Shown here piece by piece: positions 11,125 to 21,486 of a stretch of DNA of 64,000 nucleotides. The DNA comes from Hippasteria phrygiana (Eukaryota > Echinodermata > Asteroidea > Valvatida > Goniasteridae), in contig JAZGUH010000412.1 of NCBI GenBank assembly GCA_037893225.1, forward strand, positions 1,798,001 through 1,862,000. The letters are read 5' to 3'. Both the position numbers and the translations under genes were made by a program. How positions within the stretch are numbered: the first letter of the stretch is position 1; each line of letters starts with the position of its first letter. The notes beneath the pieces are model-generated. The model searched no databases. It was given only the letters and a program-made list of their open reading frames with translations, and had not been told where the DNA came from.

Positions 11125-12234
11125 ATGGCAACCTCGGAGTCTGTTCTGGTCGAGCAGTTGGTAAAAGGGCTTACGGATGCCTTGAGGCAGAGCCGACCCA
11201 CTGTTCAGAGGCCAATTAAATTGACATGCTTTGCTGGTAGACCCGTAAAACCAGGGGACCCCACAGTAAAAGAATGGTTGGAAGAAGTGGAAATATATTG
11301 TCAACAGTGTAAAATATCTGAATCTGAAAAGGCTCAGGTTGTGCTCAACCATATAAAGGGGACAGCACGTGATGAGATAAAGTGTCATGGAGAAACAGGG
11401 TTGGAATTCCAGGCACTTGCAAAACTTCTTCATAGGCATTTTGGGGGTTGGGAGACTGTACAGTCTCTTCACAAGGCATTGTATGAACGAACGCAGCAAG
11501 AGGACGAGTCCTTGATGGACTTTTCTAGAGCTCTGATGAGGTTGTATGATCGGATATTAGAAGTGGCCTCTGAAAGTGAGAAAGCTTCGTTGCAAGGTCT
11601 CCGTGATAAAGTTCTTAGTGGGCAGTTTGTGGCTGGGGCGCGCAGCCAGGGTGTTAGGTTAGAGCTAAGGAGGTTAGAGCTAGCAAAGCCTTCGCAGACA
11701 TTTCCTGAATTGCGCGATGCAGCACTCGAGATTTTTAGAGATCTCGAGAGGGCTCCCAAGGCAAAGCGTGCACAGGCTAGACAGGTCGTCGCAGATTGCG
11801 ATGGGGAAACAGACGAATATGTATCTGATGTTTTTGTGGGAGGCACGATGAGAAATATGAATCCTGAACCCAGTCCAGAGTTGCAACAAGTGTTGCAACA
11901 GCAAACACAGATTCTGAAGTGTCTGCAAGAGCAGCAGACGCAGCTGCAGAAGCAACAAGAGCAAGTTGCTGTGCTTATGAAGCGCTTGCTTCTTAGTGAG
12001 GTACCTAGGGTTGCGAATAGTGACAAGGTTTCGAAACCTTGGGTTAAGAGACAACTTGTATGTTTCTCTTGTAAGCAACCAGGTCATTTTAAGAGTGATT
12101 GTCCGAACAGAAACAGAGATAACAAGCAGACTCTGAATGCTAAAAACCCAGTTAGTGTTCAGTCAGGGGATTCGCAACCACAAAGTGGGGGAGGGTTAAA
12201 CTACCCCCCTCGCCACTGCAGGCCAAGTGGTTGA
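11125..12234 (+). CDS. Element B gag (capsid, coiled region, CCHC nucleocapsid)
   Basis: The ATG at 11125 is chosen; the frame extends slightly upstream only through a GTG. The capsid region contains FAGRPVKPGDPTVKEWL, DEIKCHG and LMDFSRALMRLYDRI. A glutamine-rich coiled stretch follows (near 11880-11990), then a zinc knuckle CFSCKQPGHFKSDC. About 370 residues, the usual Gypsy gag size. The gag assembles the particle and packages RNA. The frame stops at 12232-12234, while the protease continues in the +1 frame from about 12227. In element A the same join is reached without a net shift, so this is probably a mutation and not programmed frameshifting. Confidence 0.88.
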   Translation: MATSESVLVEQLVKGLTDALRQSRPTVQRPIKLTCFAGRPVKPGDPTVKEWLEEVEIYCQQCKISESEKAQVVLNHIKGTARDEIKCHGETGLEFQALAKLLHRHFGGWETVQSLHKALYERTQQEDESLMDFSRALMRLYDRILEVASESEKASLQGLRDKVLSGQFVAGARSQGVRLELRRLELAKPSQTFPELRDAALEIFRDLERAPKAKRAQARQVVADCDGETDEYVSDVFVGGTMRNMNPEPSPELQQVLQQQTQILKCLQEQQTQLQKQQEQVAVLMKRLLLSEVPRVANSDKVSKPWVKRQLVCFSCKQPGHFKSDCPNRNRDNKQTLNAKNPVSVQSGDSQPQSGGGLNYPPRHCRPSG

Positions 12235-12658
12235 GGGAAGTAAGAAAGAGGCCTCGCCCAAGAAGAAAACCGATAAGAGGTTGAGTTCTGGAGTTCTGTC
12301 AACTAATGATGTTCTTGATAAACTGGTACATGCCAGCCCAAGGGCTAAGGTAGAGTTGGCAGGGGTCCCTGTCAATGTTGTTCTTGACACAGGGGCAGAA
12401 ACCTCCCTTATAAGCGCAGCATTTTATAGGAATAAATTGGCCGCGCATGTGACCGGGGTGGAACCAGTGGGTACTTATTTACGCGTGTTTGGCGTAGGGT
12501 CTTGGGAAGTACCGGTTAAAGGATATGTCCAGATTCCCTTGCGGGTTTTTAACCAAACGGTTGAGGCACATTTCCTTGTTGTTAAAACACCCCCGGGGAC
12601 GGTTTGGGAAATGGGCGTGGCCCCGTTCTGTTGGGTTGCAATGTTTTGCACCAGTTAA
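12227..12658 (+). pseudogene. Element B retropepsin, frame-shifted
   Basis: The frame contains VVLDTGAETSLISAAFY (catalytic DTG) and a hydrophobic protease body similar to element A's. It lies in a frame different from both gag and RT. The conserved VLLGCNVL that should end the protease is read only in the RT frame from about 12630, so there is a one-base shift there. Two opposite shifts around the protease return the reading to the gag frame. Confidence 0.82.
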
Positions 12659-15600
12659 AGGATATAGCAGTAGATCCCTCACATAAAGATGCTGAAGCAT
12701 GGAATGTAACCCTACATTGGTACAATTTGACTAAAAAGGAACCGGGTAAGGTTCCGGCCAAACGAAAGGGGCCTGTGGCTGTTCGCACAGGGCGTTGTAT
12801 GACATTTATTCCCCCAAGAGAAGTGCGGTCCATGACATGTAACGTGCGCGCACCTCCAGATGTGTGGGAAGGGAAAATTGTGGTGCTACAGGAAAATCCA
12901 AATGGAATTTCGGTAGGGGAAGCGACTTCACATTCAAGTGATCCAGGGTTAAGCAGTGGCTTAAGGGTCTATGATTCATGTGAGGTTGTGCAAGGGAACA
13001 GGGTAAATGTTCTTGTAGCCAACATGGGGGCACAAGCTGTGTCCATTCCCCCACATACTCAAGTAGCATCACTTACTGAAGTTTTCCCCACCCTGCAGCT
13101 GGATTGCGATTTAGAGGGTAGTGAGCTAAAAGTTTCTGTAAATAGGATATTAGCCCAGTCGGCTGATAGTTACTATGACATACATGTAGGTCCAGATGAG
13201 CAGGACTCTAAGGCGTCTGATTCTGTGTTGGGGATAGATGAACCTCAGGGATCTAGGACACATGTATTTGCAGATGGAAGTTCATATCAGCTACCACCAG
13301 GGGTAAATTTAGATTCATGTGATTTGAGTAATGACGAGTTTGATCGTGTTGTGCATTTGATTCAGAAGCATGACAATGTTTTCTCTAAGGGTCCACTTGA
13401 TTTGGGTACATGTGACAAAGTTCCACACAAGATACATACGACTGATGATGCACCAGTAAGTCAGCCATATCGTAGAATTCCCCCTCAGAATGTGGCAGAG
13501 GTAAAAGAGTTGCTTCAAAAGTTCCTGGAGCAAGGAATCATCCAAAAGAGTGGAAGTCCGTACGCAAGTCCCATTGTTCTGGTCAAGAAGCGGGATGGGA
13601 CAATCCGAATATGTGTTGATTATCGGAAACTGAATGCAAAAACAGTGCGTGATGCATTTCCGCTGCCGCGTATTGATGAATCGTTAGAGGCTCTGCGTGG
13701 CGCGCGCTACTTTACTTCGCTTGATCTTGCGCACGGGTATCATCAGGTTATGATGGATTCTGAGTCTATTCCAAAGACCGCTTTTAGTGTGCCTTTTGGA
13801 TTATTTGAGTATACGCGGATGCCTTTCGGGCTTGTAAACGCGCCGGGCACTTTTCAGCACACAATGGAGATGTGCTTAGGGGATATGAATCTCACCGAAC
13901 TTCTAATCTATTTGGATGATATCCTTGTTTTCTCAGGTGATACTGAAGAACACATTAGTAGGCTGGATAAGGTGTTTACTAGGATTGCTGACTTCGGATT
14001 GAAAGTGAAAGGGGAGAAATGCCAGTTCTTCCGGAAACGGTTATTGTACTTGGGTCATGTTGTGAGCTCTGATGGTGTTTCTGTCGATGCAGACAAGGTT
14101 CAGAGGGTTAGAGACTGGCCAATTCCGACCAAGCCTGGAGACTTGAGGTCCTTTCTTGGTCTAGCAGGGTACTATAGGCGTTTTATCCCCGGGTTCTCGA
14201 AGATTGCAGCACCTTTGCATGAGTTGTTACCTCCTTTGGGTAAAGGAAGGCCTGGAGCTAATCGGAGGAGCTTTGAGTGGACAGCGGAAGCTGAAAATGC
14301 ATTCGACAGGTTGAAACAGGCGCTCACGGAGGCTCCGGTGTTGTGTTATCCAGATTTCACTAAGCCATTTATACTGGAAGTAGATGCCTCATTGAAGGGG
14401 TTAGGGGCATGTCTTGCACAGGAAGATGAGCAAGGAAAGCGGCATCCAGTATCTTATGCCAGTAGGGGGCTTAGGGGTGCTGAACGAAACTATCCGGATT
14501 ACAGTTCATTTAAATTAGAGCTTCTGGCGTTAAAGTGGTCGTTGATAAATTTCGTGATTATCTTGTAGGGCTTCCGTTCAGTTTTCACGGATCATAACCC
14601 ACTTGCACACTTAGAGACAGCTAAGCTAGGGGCATGTGAAATGAGATGGGTGGCCCAGTTAGCCGCATTTAACTTTGATGTTAGGTTTAGGTCAGGGGTT
14701 AGCAACAAGTGTGCTGACGCTCTTAGCCGGTATCCTGGTCATTGTTATTGTTCATCCAGTGAGGTTGAACGAGTATTCCAGTCGATGGTTCATTCCAGTG
14801 TAGTTCCAATTCGGGCAGATGTCTCACGGACTACCGTTCGTGAATCCATTCCAGGGGAGCACTCTGTTGGCGCAAACCAGCCTAGTGTGTTTCCATCGTG
14901 GTCCAGGGACCAGTTGCTAGCAATGCAAAAGGAGGACCGGGAGTTGGGGATTGTCTGGAAGCGTTGGGAGGCTGGATGGCGTCCAGGGGAACCAGTAACA
15001 AATTCAGATAGTGGGTCACCAGAGCTGAAAGCATGGGTGTGGCAGTGGCCGCGTTTTGTGGAGCGGGATGGAGTACTCTGCCGTCAGGTCAATGATCCAT
15101 TGCATGGAGAGTTGTTTCAGATTTTACTGCCAAAGTGTCTCATTCTTCGGGTGATGCAAAGTTGTCATGATGGATGGGGGCACCAGGGTGTTACCAGAAC
15201 TTGTGCGCTCTTAAGGAGGCGAGTATATTGGCCCAACATGGCCACCATGGTACGCCGTTATATTGGTCAGTGTAGGCAGTGTGTAACCGCTAAGGCCGCG
15301 GAACCTAAACCCAGGACGCCTATGCGTCACTTGCTCGCGTTCAGACCACTAGAAGTAGTTGCGATTGATTTTGTGAAAGTTGACAAAGGGAAAGGTGGCT
15401 TTGAAGATGTTCTTGTTATCACAGATGTGTATACAAAATTTGTACAGGCAGTGCCCTGTAGAGATCAACTTGCTGTCACTGTAGCAAAAGCCCTTATGCA
15501 ACATTGGTTCACTCGGTTTGGGATCCCAAGTAGAATACATAGTGATCAAGGTAGGAATTTCGAGGGTGAGGTTATCAGGGAACTCTGTGCTTTGTACGGC

Positions 15601-16431
15601 ATAACTAAATCCAGAACAACCCCTTACCATCCTGAGGGAAACTCACAAGCAGAGCGATTTAATAGGACATTGTTCGGTTTAATCAAATCTCTTAGTGAAC
15701 AAGATAGACGCAAGTGGCCCGACTTGTTGGCTCACTTGGTGTTTGTGTACAATGCCACGCCGCACTGTGTAACTGGGGTTGCACCCTTTACTCTCATGTT
15801 TGGGAGAGAGCCATTAATTCCAATAGATCAAATGCTGGGGAAAACAGATAGTGATTGGGGGAAAGACTTTGTGAAAGAGCAATCAGAGTTGGTTGATAGG
15901 GCTAAGGAACTAGTGAGTGATAGAGTGGCTAAGACATGTAGCCGCAACAAAGCCGCTTATGATGCAAAAGCAAATGCTGAACCAATTAGCATTGGTTCAC
16001 AAGTTTTGCTTAGGAAGTGTGCATTTCGAGGTCGACACAAATTAGCGAATGCATATGAGAGCAATTCCTACGTAGTTGTTGGTGTCAATGACCATGGGGA
16101 TGTTTATCGCATCCGACCATTGTTGGGAGGGGACCAAAAGACCGTTCACAGGAAATTGTTGAGGGTTTGTCCTCCAGAATTTGGGGAGTCTAGCATACAT
16201 AGTGGATCTGAGTCAGATGACTCTGATTGGGGTTTTATTGAGACCCACGATAATGCTGCAGAGCAGACTCCGGGGTTGGTTTCCAGACCGGTTGACCAAC
16301 ATAAAGTAGGGGAGACTGCTATGGGGGTCACGGGGCCTGGTAGAAATGTAAAACCCACTTGGAAATCCAAGAGAAGTACCCGTGGCAGACATAGCAATCT
16401 ATTTCATTTGCCCAGGTCAGCGGTGCGCTGA
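12604..16431 (+). pseudogene. Element B pol: RT, RNase H, integrase (two frameshifts)
   Basis: The RT carries PYASPIVLVKK, SLDLAHGYHQ (motif A) and LIYLDDILVF (motif C). RNase H begins with LEVDASLKGLGACL and LELLALKW. Frameshifts near 14545 and 14580 fall between that point and TDHNPL, after which the frame from 14641 holds CADALSRYP. Integrase has the H-H-C-C region (CHDGWGHQG ... CRQCVTAK), the core AIDFVKVD, HSDQGRNF and QAERFNRT with all three acidic residues, and a C-terminal domain ending in KTVHRKLLRV. About 75 acidic and basic residues follow. Apart from the two indels the catalytic residues look intact. Confidence 0.9.
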
Positions 16432-16647
16432 GAATGCCTAGGGTTGGTTTTGAGCGCCCCGTGGTTGGCCGAAGGTTGGTGTAGCTGACTGTTTGGAAGG
16501 TCTGGGGTATCCAGCTTCCCTACAGCAGCCCCAGCTGGATAGCACCACAGCGTCTCAAACCACCACCACAGACAGAATTCTAGTTTAATTAATGGGTATA
16601 ATCATGGGCAATGTTGTGTACTCCACTGTTATATGTAAGAGTTTCTT

Positions 16648-18061
16648 ATGCATTTTGTATTGTTTGGACACAGTTATGTCAAACGTTTGAAGAACAAGCA
16701 TGGTTCGTTTGTAAATATAGATTTAGGAAGTAGTACCATTCCAATTAAGTGTTTGGGAGAAGGAGGTCTCACCTTTTCAAGATTTCAGGCAAAACCTGAG
16801 CGATACTTTCATTTGTTGAGAGAGGCTAAGCCCTCAGTTCTGATACTGGATATGGGTACCAATGATTTGTGCTCCAGAGAAATGACTCCGAGTAAGTTGT
16901 ATTCGGTTTACAAGGGTTGGGTACACGGGTTATCAACATGTGATATTAATCCCGAGGTAATTGTGTCTCTGCCGGTCTTACCTATGTGACCAGTCGACCC
17001 AGTAAGTCCCCTGGTCCCTCTACAATAAATATTCATTTCTTCTATCAAGTGTTGAGTGTGACTAGTTGAGTAAATCCTGGTCCCTCCACTTTCTTCTATT
17101 ATTTATCCCCTACAGTCTTTTGTAGAAATTCCTTCTCTTCACCCTCCTTTGTTAAATATACAGACACATGTATTGTAGTGAGAATATACAAAGATTTGTA
17201 GAGCGCCCTCTTTTGGTACTAAGCAAGCTTTCACTTTTCATTGCGGTTATTGTGCACATGTGGGTTGTGCTGTTGCATAATTATGCAGCTATGCAAACAA
17301 ATCCTGTTTTCTTGTATTGTTGTCCTGCATCTGTATTCAAGATGTGAAGCTTAGGATTGCACCACCCCGCCTGGCTGGATGTGGGCTGATTGCTGGAGTT
17401 GTTCTAATCAGACACTCTGCTTCAGAGCCTTCATGAGAAAACATCGATTTGTGTTGTGATTCTCATGCCTTTCTGCACTTGCAGCCTGATATATTGTACA
17501 TTATATACATTACCGTGTACAATTCTTTATTATTACTTCCCATTCAACTGTATTGGCAGAAGTCGTGGGATGCTGCATGATTGAATATCCTCATTTGACT
17601 GTCGTTTAAATCATATATAAAAACATCTGTTACGTCTTTCACGACGTTTTTGTGAGTTCTGTCTCGCCCTAAATCAATTAACCTCCAAATCTGTACTTGT
17701 TCACGAGTTGATGTAAATAAAATATTGCATATAACTGATAAAAGGATTCTTGTGCCACTGCATCCCTGTTTCCTGAAATATAATTTTTCTTGAGTTGACC
17801 ACCTCGGTTACACCTAGAACAGGTAACATGAGGAAAGGTCAGATTTCCTTAGAGGAGTTTAATAGCAGAGCAGAGGAATTCAACAACTTATTAATGGAGG
17901 GTACATTCCTTGAAGATTCATGGTGGGTCTGGGAGCATCGGGGGCTTAAACATAATAAGTATAGCTTAGATGGAGTTCATCTGAACGAGCTGGGAACTGT
18001 TAAGTATGAGAGAACCTTGAAACAGCTTGTTAAGTTTTACGATTATAGATTCTGGTGTTAA
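16648..18061 (+). pseudogene. SGNH/GDSL-hydrolase-like ORF of element B, split by an insertion
   Basis: An ATG at 16648, 216 bp after the integrase stop, opens MHFVLFGHSYVKRL: the block I serine sits in GHS near residue 9. A glycine-rich block II region (GEGGLTF) and block III DMGTNDLCS follow. The first part ends at 16989. After ~800 bp of inserted DNA the domain resumes at about 17795 and reaches DGVHLNELG (block V, DxxH). All four SGNH residues are therefore represented. The order of blocks and the neighbours match element A's ORF at 2361-2949. Function is unknown; an esterase acting on surface glycans or lipids is one possibility, by analogy with viral envelope esterases, but that is inference. 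Confidence 0.7.
16987..17794 (+). mobile_element. Insertion in the element B SGNH ORF, probably a solo LTR
   Basis: About 800 bp with no coding frame. TGACC occurs at both junctions (16986-16990 area and 17796-17800), a possible 5-bp target duplication. It contains a TATA-like TATATAAAAA near 17613 and AATAAA near 17718, in the order expected of an LTR, plus an internal repeat of CTGGTCCCTC. Exact ends are uncertain. An intron was considered and judged unlikely. Confidence 0.5.
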
Positions 18062-18226
18062 GAATTACACATTATTCCATGTACACGTTAATGATTTATT
18101 GAAACCAACTTTGCTGTGAATTTATTGATTGTAATAGTTGGACTGTTATCAGTGTAAAACCCTGTAATTATAAGTGTACAGTTATTTCTGCGATCTTCAG
18201 GTGCAGATCGTTTAAGTAGGGGAGGA
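18062..18226. other. Element B 3' non-coding region with polypurine tract
   Basis: Ends in AAGTAGGGGAGGA directly before the LTR start, a good polypurine tract for plus-strand priming. Confidence 0.6.
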
Positions 18227-18782
18227 TGTAGGGGTATGACTTTTTGTTGTTAATATTGTACATCCCATTTTGAGTGACAAGAGGGCGCTACTACACTATT
18301 GCCACATTCATTGCTTTGGTGGTGAACTAAATATAGCAACTGTATCTGGGGCGCTGGAAGCGCGTGACCCCGGGTCAAACCAAATTGATACATTTTGAGA
18401 CAGCGAGTGTGTGTCTCACATTGGGGCGTGTGGAAAAGTTGTCGTTTTTGGGGACATGCATTAAGAAAGGCAGGAGACTTTGTGTTAGATGTTTCTGAGG
18501 ATTACACAAGGGACGAGCTCAAGCAGCATGGCGTCCGAGTAGTGTGCCTGTGGGATGTACACCTAGCCCGGAATGATTGGGGGGGTAATCTTCTAATCAC
18601 AACGATGCCTGACTAATCAGAATCTAATCTTGTTCAATCGTACTCCAATCAGCATAAATTGTTAATCTGTCTGTCTTCGAATAAAACATTGATCAGAATC
18701 AAAACAGTGGATGCATCAGCTGTGTCTTTTTCCAGAGACCCCAGGAACCCTAATTCGCAAGAATTAAACAAATTATACTACA
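18227..18782 (+). repeat. Element B 3' LTR (556 bp)
   Basis: Starts TGTAGGGGTATGAC and ends TTATACTACA. Its last 193 bp match 10331-10523. AATAAA at 18681-18686 is the likely polyadenylation signal. Confidence 0.88.
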
Positions 18783-19202
18783 CTACGAAATTGTTACCAG
18801 ACCGTGTTTGGCAAAGACTCCCACAGGATAGACAAGAAGGGACAAACAGAAGTACACCCAACCTGTGCCAAGATATACAGAGATTTCAAGCTATCAGAAA
18901 AGATTCGGCATGATGGTCGCATTGGAGTCATTAAACTTCATTCTCGGGGTACACTTACAGTTCCTGCAAACTCGATGAAGACAGTTGCTGCCACACTTCG
19001 TAACAGAGTCGGAGGGCCAACTACAGTACTGATTGACACAACCACTCCTCGCAAGTTGCCTAGTGGATTGGACGTAGTGTGTTCACTTGTCAGAGTTGAT
19101 GCTGGGTTCAACAGAGTCAGTGTGAGTTTGATGAATCCCACAGGACAGGGCGTACGACTGCCAAACAAGTGCATTTTGGCAGGAGCATTCATACCTGCAT
19201 AG
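18783..19202 (+). pseudogene. Element C PR-RT linker, 5' part deleted
   Basis: Directly after element B, an open frame runs to 19202. Its SRGTLTVPANSMKTV and RLPNKCILAGAF resemble the beta-rich segment between protease and RT in Gypsy pol. No DTG protease motif precedes it, so the protease and the gag C-terminus were removed together with the left part of B's 5' LTR. Confidence 0.65.
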
Positions 19203-19295
19203 ACGAGCTAATCTCAAATTAGCACGAGTGCTAATTGTAGCAAAGTCTCTGCAAGTTCCTCGGACTCAGGAAGCCTACATAGCAGTGATTCACTG

Positions 19296-21486
19296 ATGAC
19301 AGAGGATGAGTTTGCTAAACTGCCTTTCATTTGGGGTCCTATTAGTGAAGAGTGGCGTAGTCGATTTCTGAAACTTGCTCACCAAAGGTCGGAAGTCTTC
19401 TCCAAGAATGAGTGGGATGTGGGTCTTACAGAGGGGATCCAGCATGAGATCCGACTGAGTATAACGAACAGCCTTTTCGTGAGAGGTCAAGACGTGTGTC
19501 CCCAGCTGACTTGAAGGATCTCAGGGATCACTTGCAGCGATTGTTGGATATTGGAGTGATTACTGCATCCAAGAGTCAGTATGCATCCCCAATTGTCATT
19601 GTCCGTAAAAAGAATGGCCAAATGAGACTATGTGTAGATTACAGGACTTTGAACTCCCGTACTCTGCCTGATCAGTATACAGTTCCTGTTGTGCAGAATG
19701 CCCTTGATTGTCTGCATGGGTGTAGGTGGTTTTCAGTATTAGGCTTGAAATCGGGTTATTACCAGATCCCAATGAAGCCCCAAGACAAGGAAAAGACGGC
19801 ATTTGTGTGCCCAGCTGGATTTGTCCAGTTTGAGAGAATGCCCCAAGGCATAAAGGGGGCACCCGCAACATTCCAACGGTTAATGGAACAGTGTATGACC
19901 GGTCTGAATTTCGAGGAAGTCCTTGTGTACATGGATGATATTATTGTATTCGCCTCAACCCTGGAAGAGATGGAGCAACGTTTAGGTAGGACGCTTGATC
20001 AGCTGGCACAGTATGGCCTAAAGGTAGCACCGGAGAAGTGTCAATTGTGTTGCACCTCAGTGAAATATCTTGGTCACATTGTGTCAAAGGAGGGTGTCCA
20101 GACCAATCCTGAAAAGGTGGAGGCCATTAAGTCATGGCCACGTCCAGACAATGTCAAACAGTTGCGCTCCTTCCTGGGATTTTGTGGCTATTATCGCCGG
20201 TTCATTGAAGGGTTTTCCAAAATTGCTAAACCTCTCCATCAGCTCACTGCAGGGTTCCAGCACCGGGATTTGTCAGCAAGAAAATCTGTTGGCAGCAAGC
20301 ACTTGGATGGTAGGGTGTCATTTGGTCAGTTGTGGACTGCCGAGTGTGACAGGGCTTTTCACACACTAAAGAAGAAGATGTGTAGTGCTCCTGTGTTGGC
20401 CTTTGCAGATGTAACTCAGCCGTTTGTGTTGCATATAGATGCTTCTCGTAATGGACTTGGGGCCGTTTTGTGTCAGGAATCAGCAGGAAAACTGTGCCCA
20501 GTAGCTTATGCCAGCAGAGGGTTGACTAGCACTGAAAGGAACTACCCGGCCCATAAGCTAGAATTTTTAGCACTGAAGTGGTCCATCACTGACAAATTTA
20601 AGGACTACCTATACACAGCAAAAGGGACGAAGGTGTACACAGACAATAACCCCCTTACTTACATACTCACCACAGCAAAACTTGATGCCACAGGCCATCG
20701 CTGGCTCGCCGCCCTCACTGTGTTTGATTTCACCTTGCACTACAAGCCTGGACCATGCAACCGAGATGCTGTTGCACTGTCCCGGCGGCAACACTTCAGA
20801 GACCACGACATTGCCGATCAGAGAGAAAAGATCCACATCCTTGAAGCTCGCCTGCAGGGTGAGAATGGCGAAGCTGAAAAGCAATGTGATGTTGAAGTCA
20901 TCCATGCTATTTCTGCCAGCCTTTTGGCAAGCTCTGCATGTAGTGGAGTCGTTGAAACCACCACTTATCCTTTGGTGCATTCCTTGGCCCTGAGTACTGA
21001 AGCTATTCCTACATTGTATTCTACTCCAGGTGGAAGTGTGTCTTGTGAACCAGTGGATTGGAAGAAAGAACAAGCCAATTATGAAACTATCAAAAGGATT
21101 CTCCCGGCAGTCATAGAGGGAAAGAAACCAAAAGTTGTGGCTGACATGACTCCTCAGGAGAGACTGATGTCAGCACAATTTGACAAGTTGGTTTTGAGAG
21201 ATGGGATTTTGCATCGCCGAGTCATTAGTCCAGCTGGTGATGAGACTTTTCAGTTGGTATTGCCTAAGAAGTTTCGGGATCAGGCAGTGCGAGGACTTCA
21301 TGATGACCTGGGTCACATGGGAGCAGAGAGGGTGGTCGGTTTGGCTAGACAGCGTTTTTACTGGCCCAAGATGACTTCTGAGATAGAGGATTGGATTTCT
21401 CATTGCCTCAGGTGTGTGTCTCGAAAGACAACCCAAAAGGTAGCTGCGCCCTTAGTGAATATCAAAACCAGTTCTCCACTTGAATG
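19296..21486 (+). pseudogene. Element C RT, RNase H and integrase N-terminus, catalytic residues mutated
   Basis: 19296-19514 holds the region just before RT, then a frameshift leads to 19496-21487. The RT has SQYASPIVIVRKKNGQMRLC and the YMDD box in VYMDDIIVF. Motif A reads FSVLGLKSGYYQ, with glycine (GGC at 19742-19744) where the first catalytic aspartate belongs. RNase H has HIDASRNGLG, LEFLALKW and TDNNPL, but the final ADALSR motif reads AVALSR, with valine (GTT at 20771-20773) for the catalytic aspartate. The integrase zinc domain (LHDDLGHMG ... CLRCVSRK) is intact. A stop near 21484 separates it from the integrase core, whose frame starts at 21480. Confidence 0.92.

Larger units (their letters stand above)
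10331..18782 (+). mobile_element. Ty3/Gypsy element B with SGNH-like ORF, nested in C
   Basis: The 5' LTR is truncated (10331-10523) and the 3' LTR is complete (18227-18782). Order: gag, protease, RT/RNase H/integrase, SGNH-like ORF, polypurine tract AAGTAGGGGAGGA, LTR. It interrupts element C between gag and the region upstream of RT. Its proteins resemble element A more than C in gag layout, in the integrase stretch RTPMRHLLAFRPLE and in the extra ORF. Frameshifts around protease and RNase H, and an insertion in the SGNH ORF, inactivate it. Confidence 0.9.

Noticed and set aside
16987..17794. The interruption in the element B SGNH ORF as an intron
   Set aside because: A stop codon precedes any good donor (GTAAGT near 17001), the acceptor would be GAG, and the segment has LTR-type signals.
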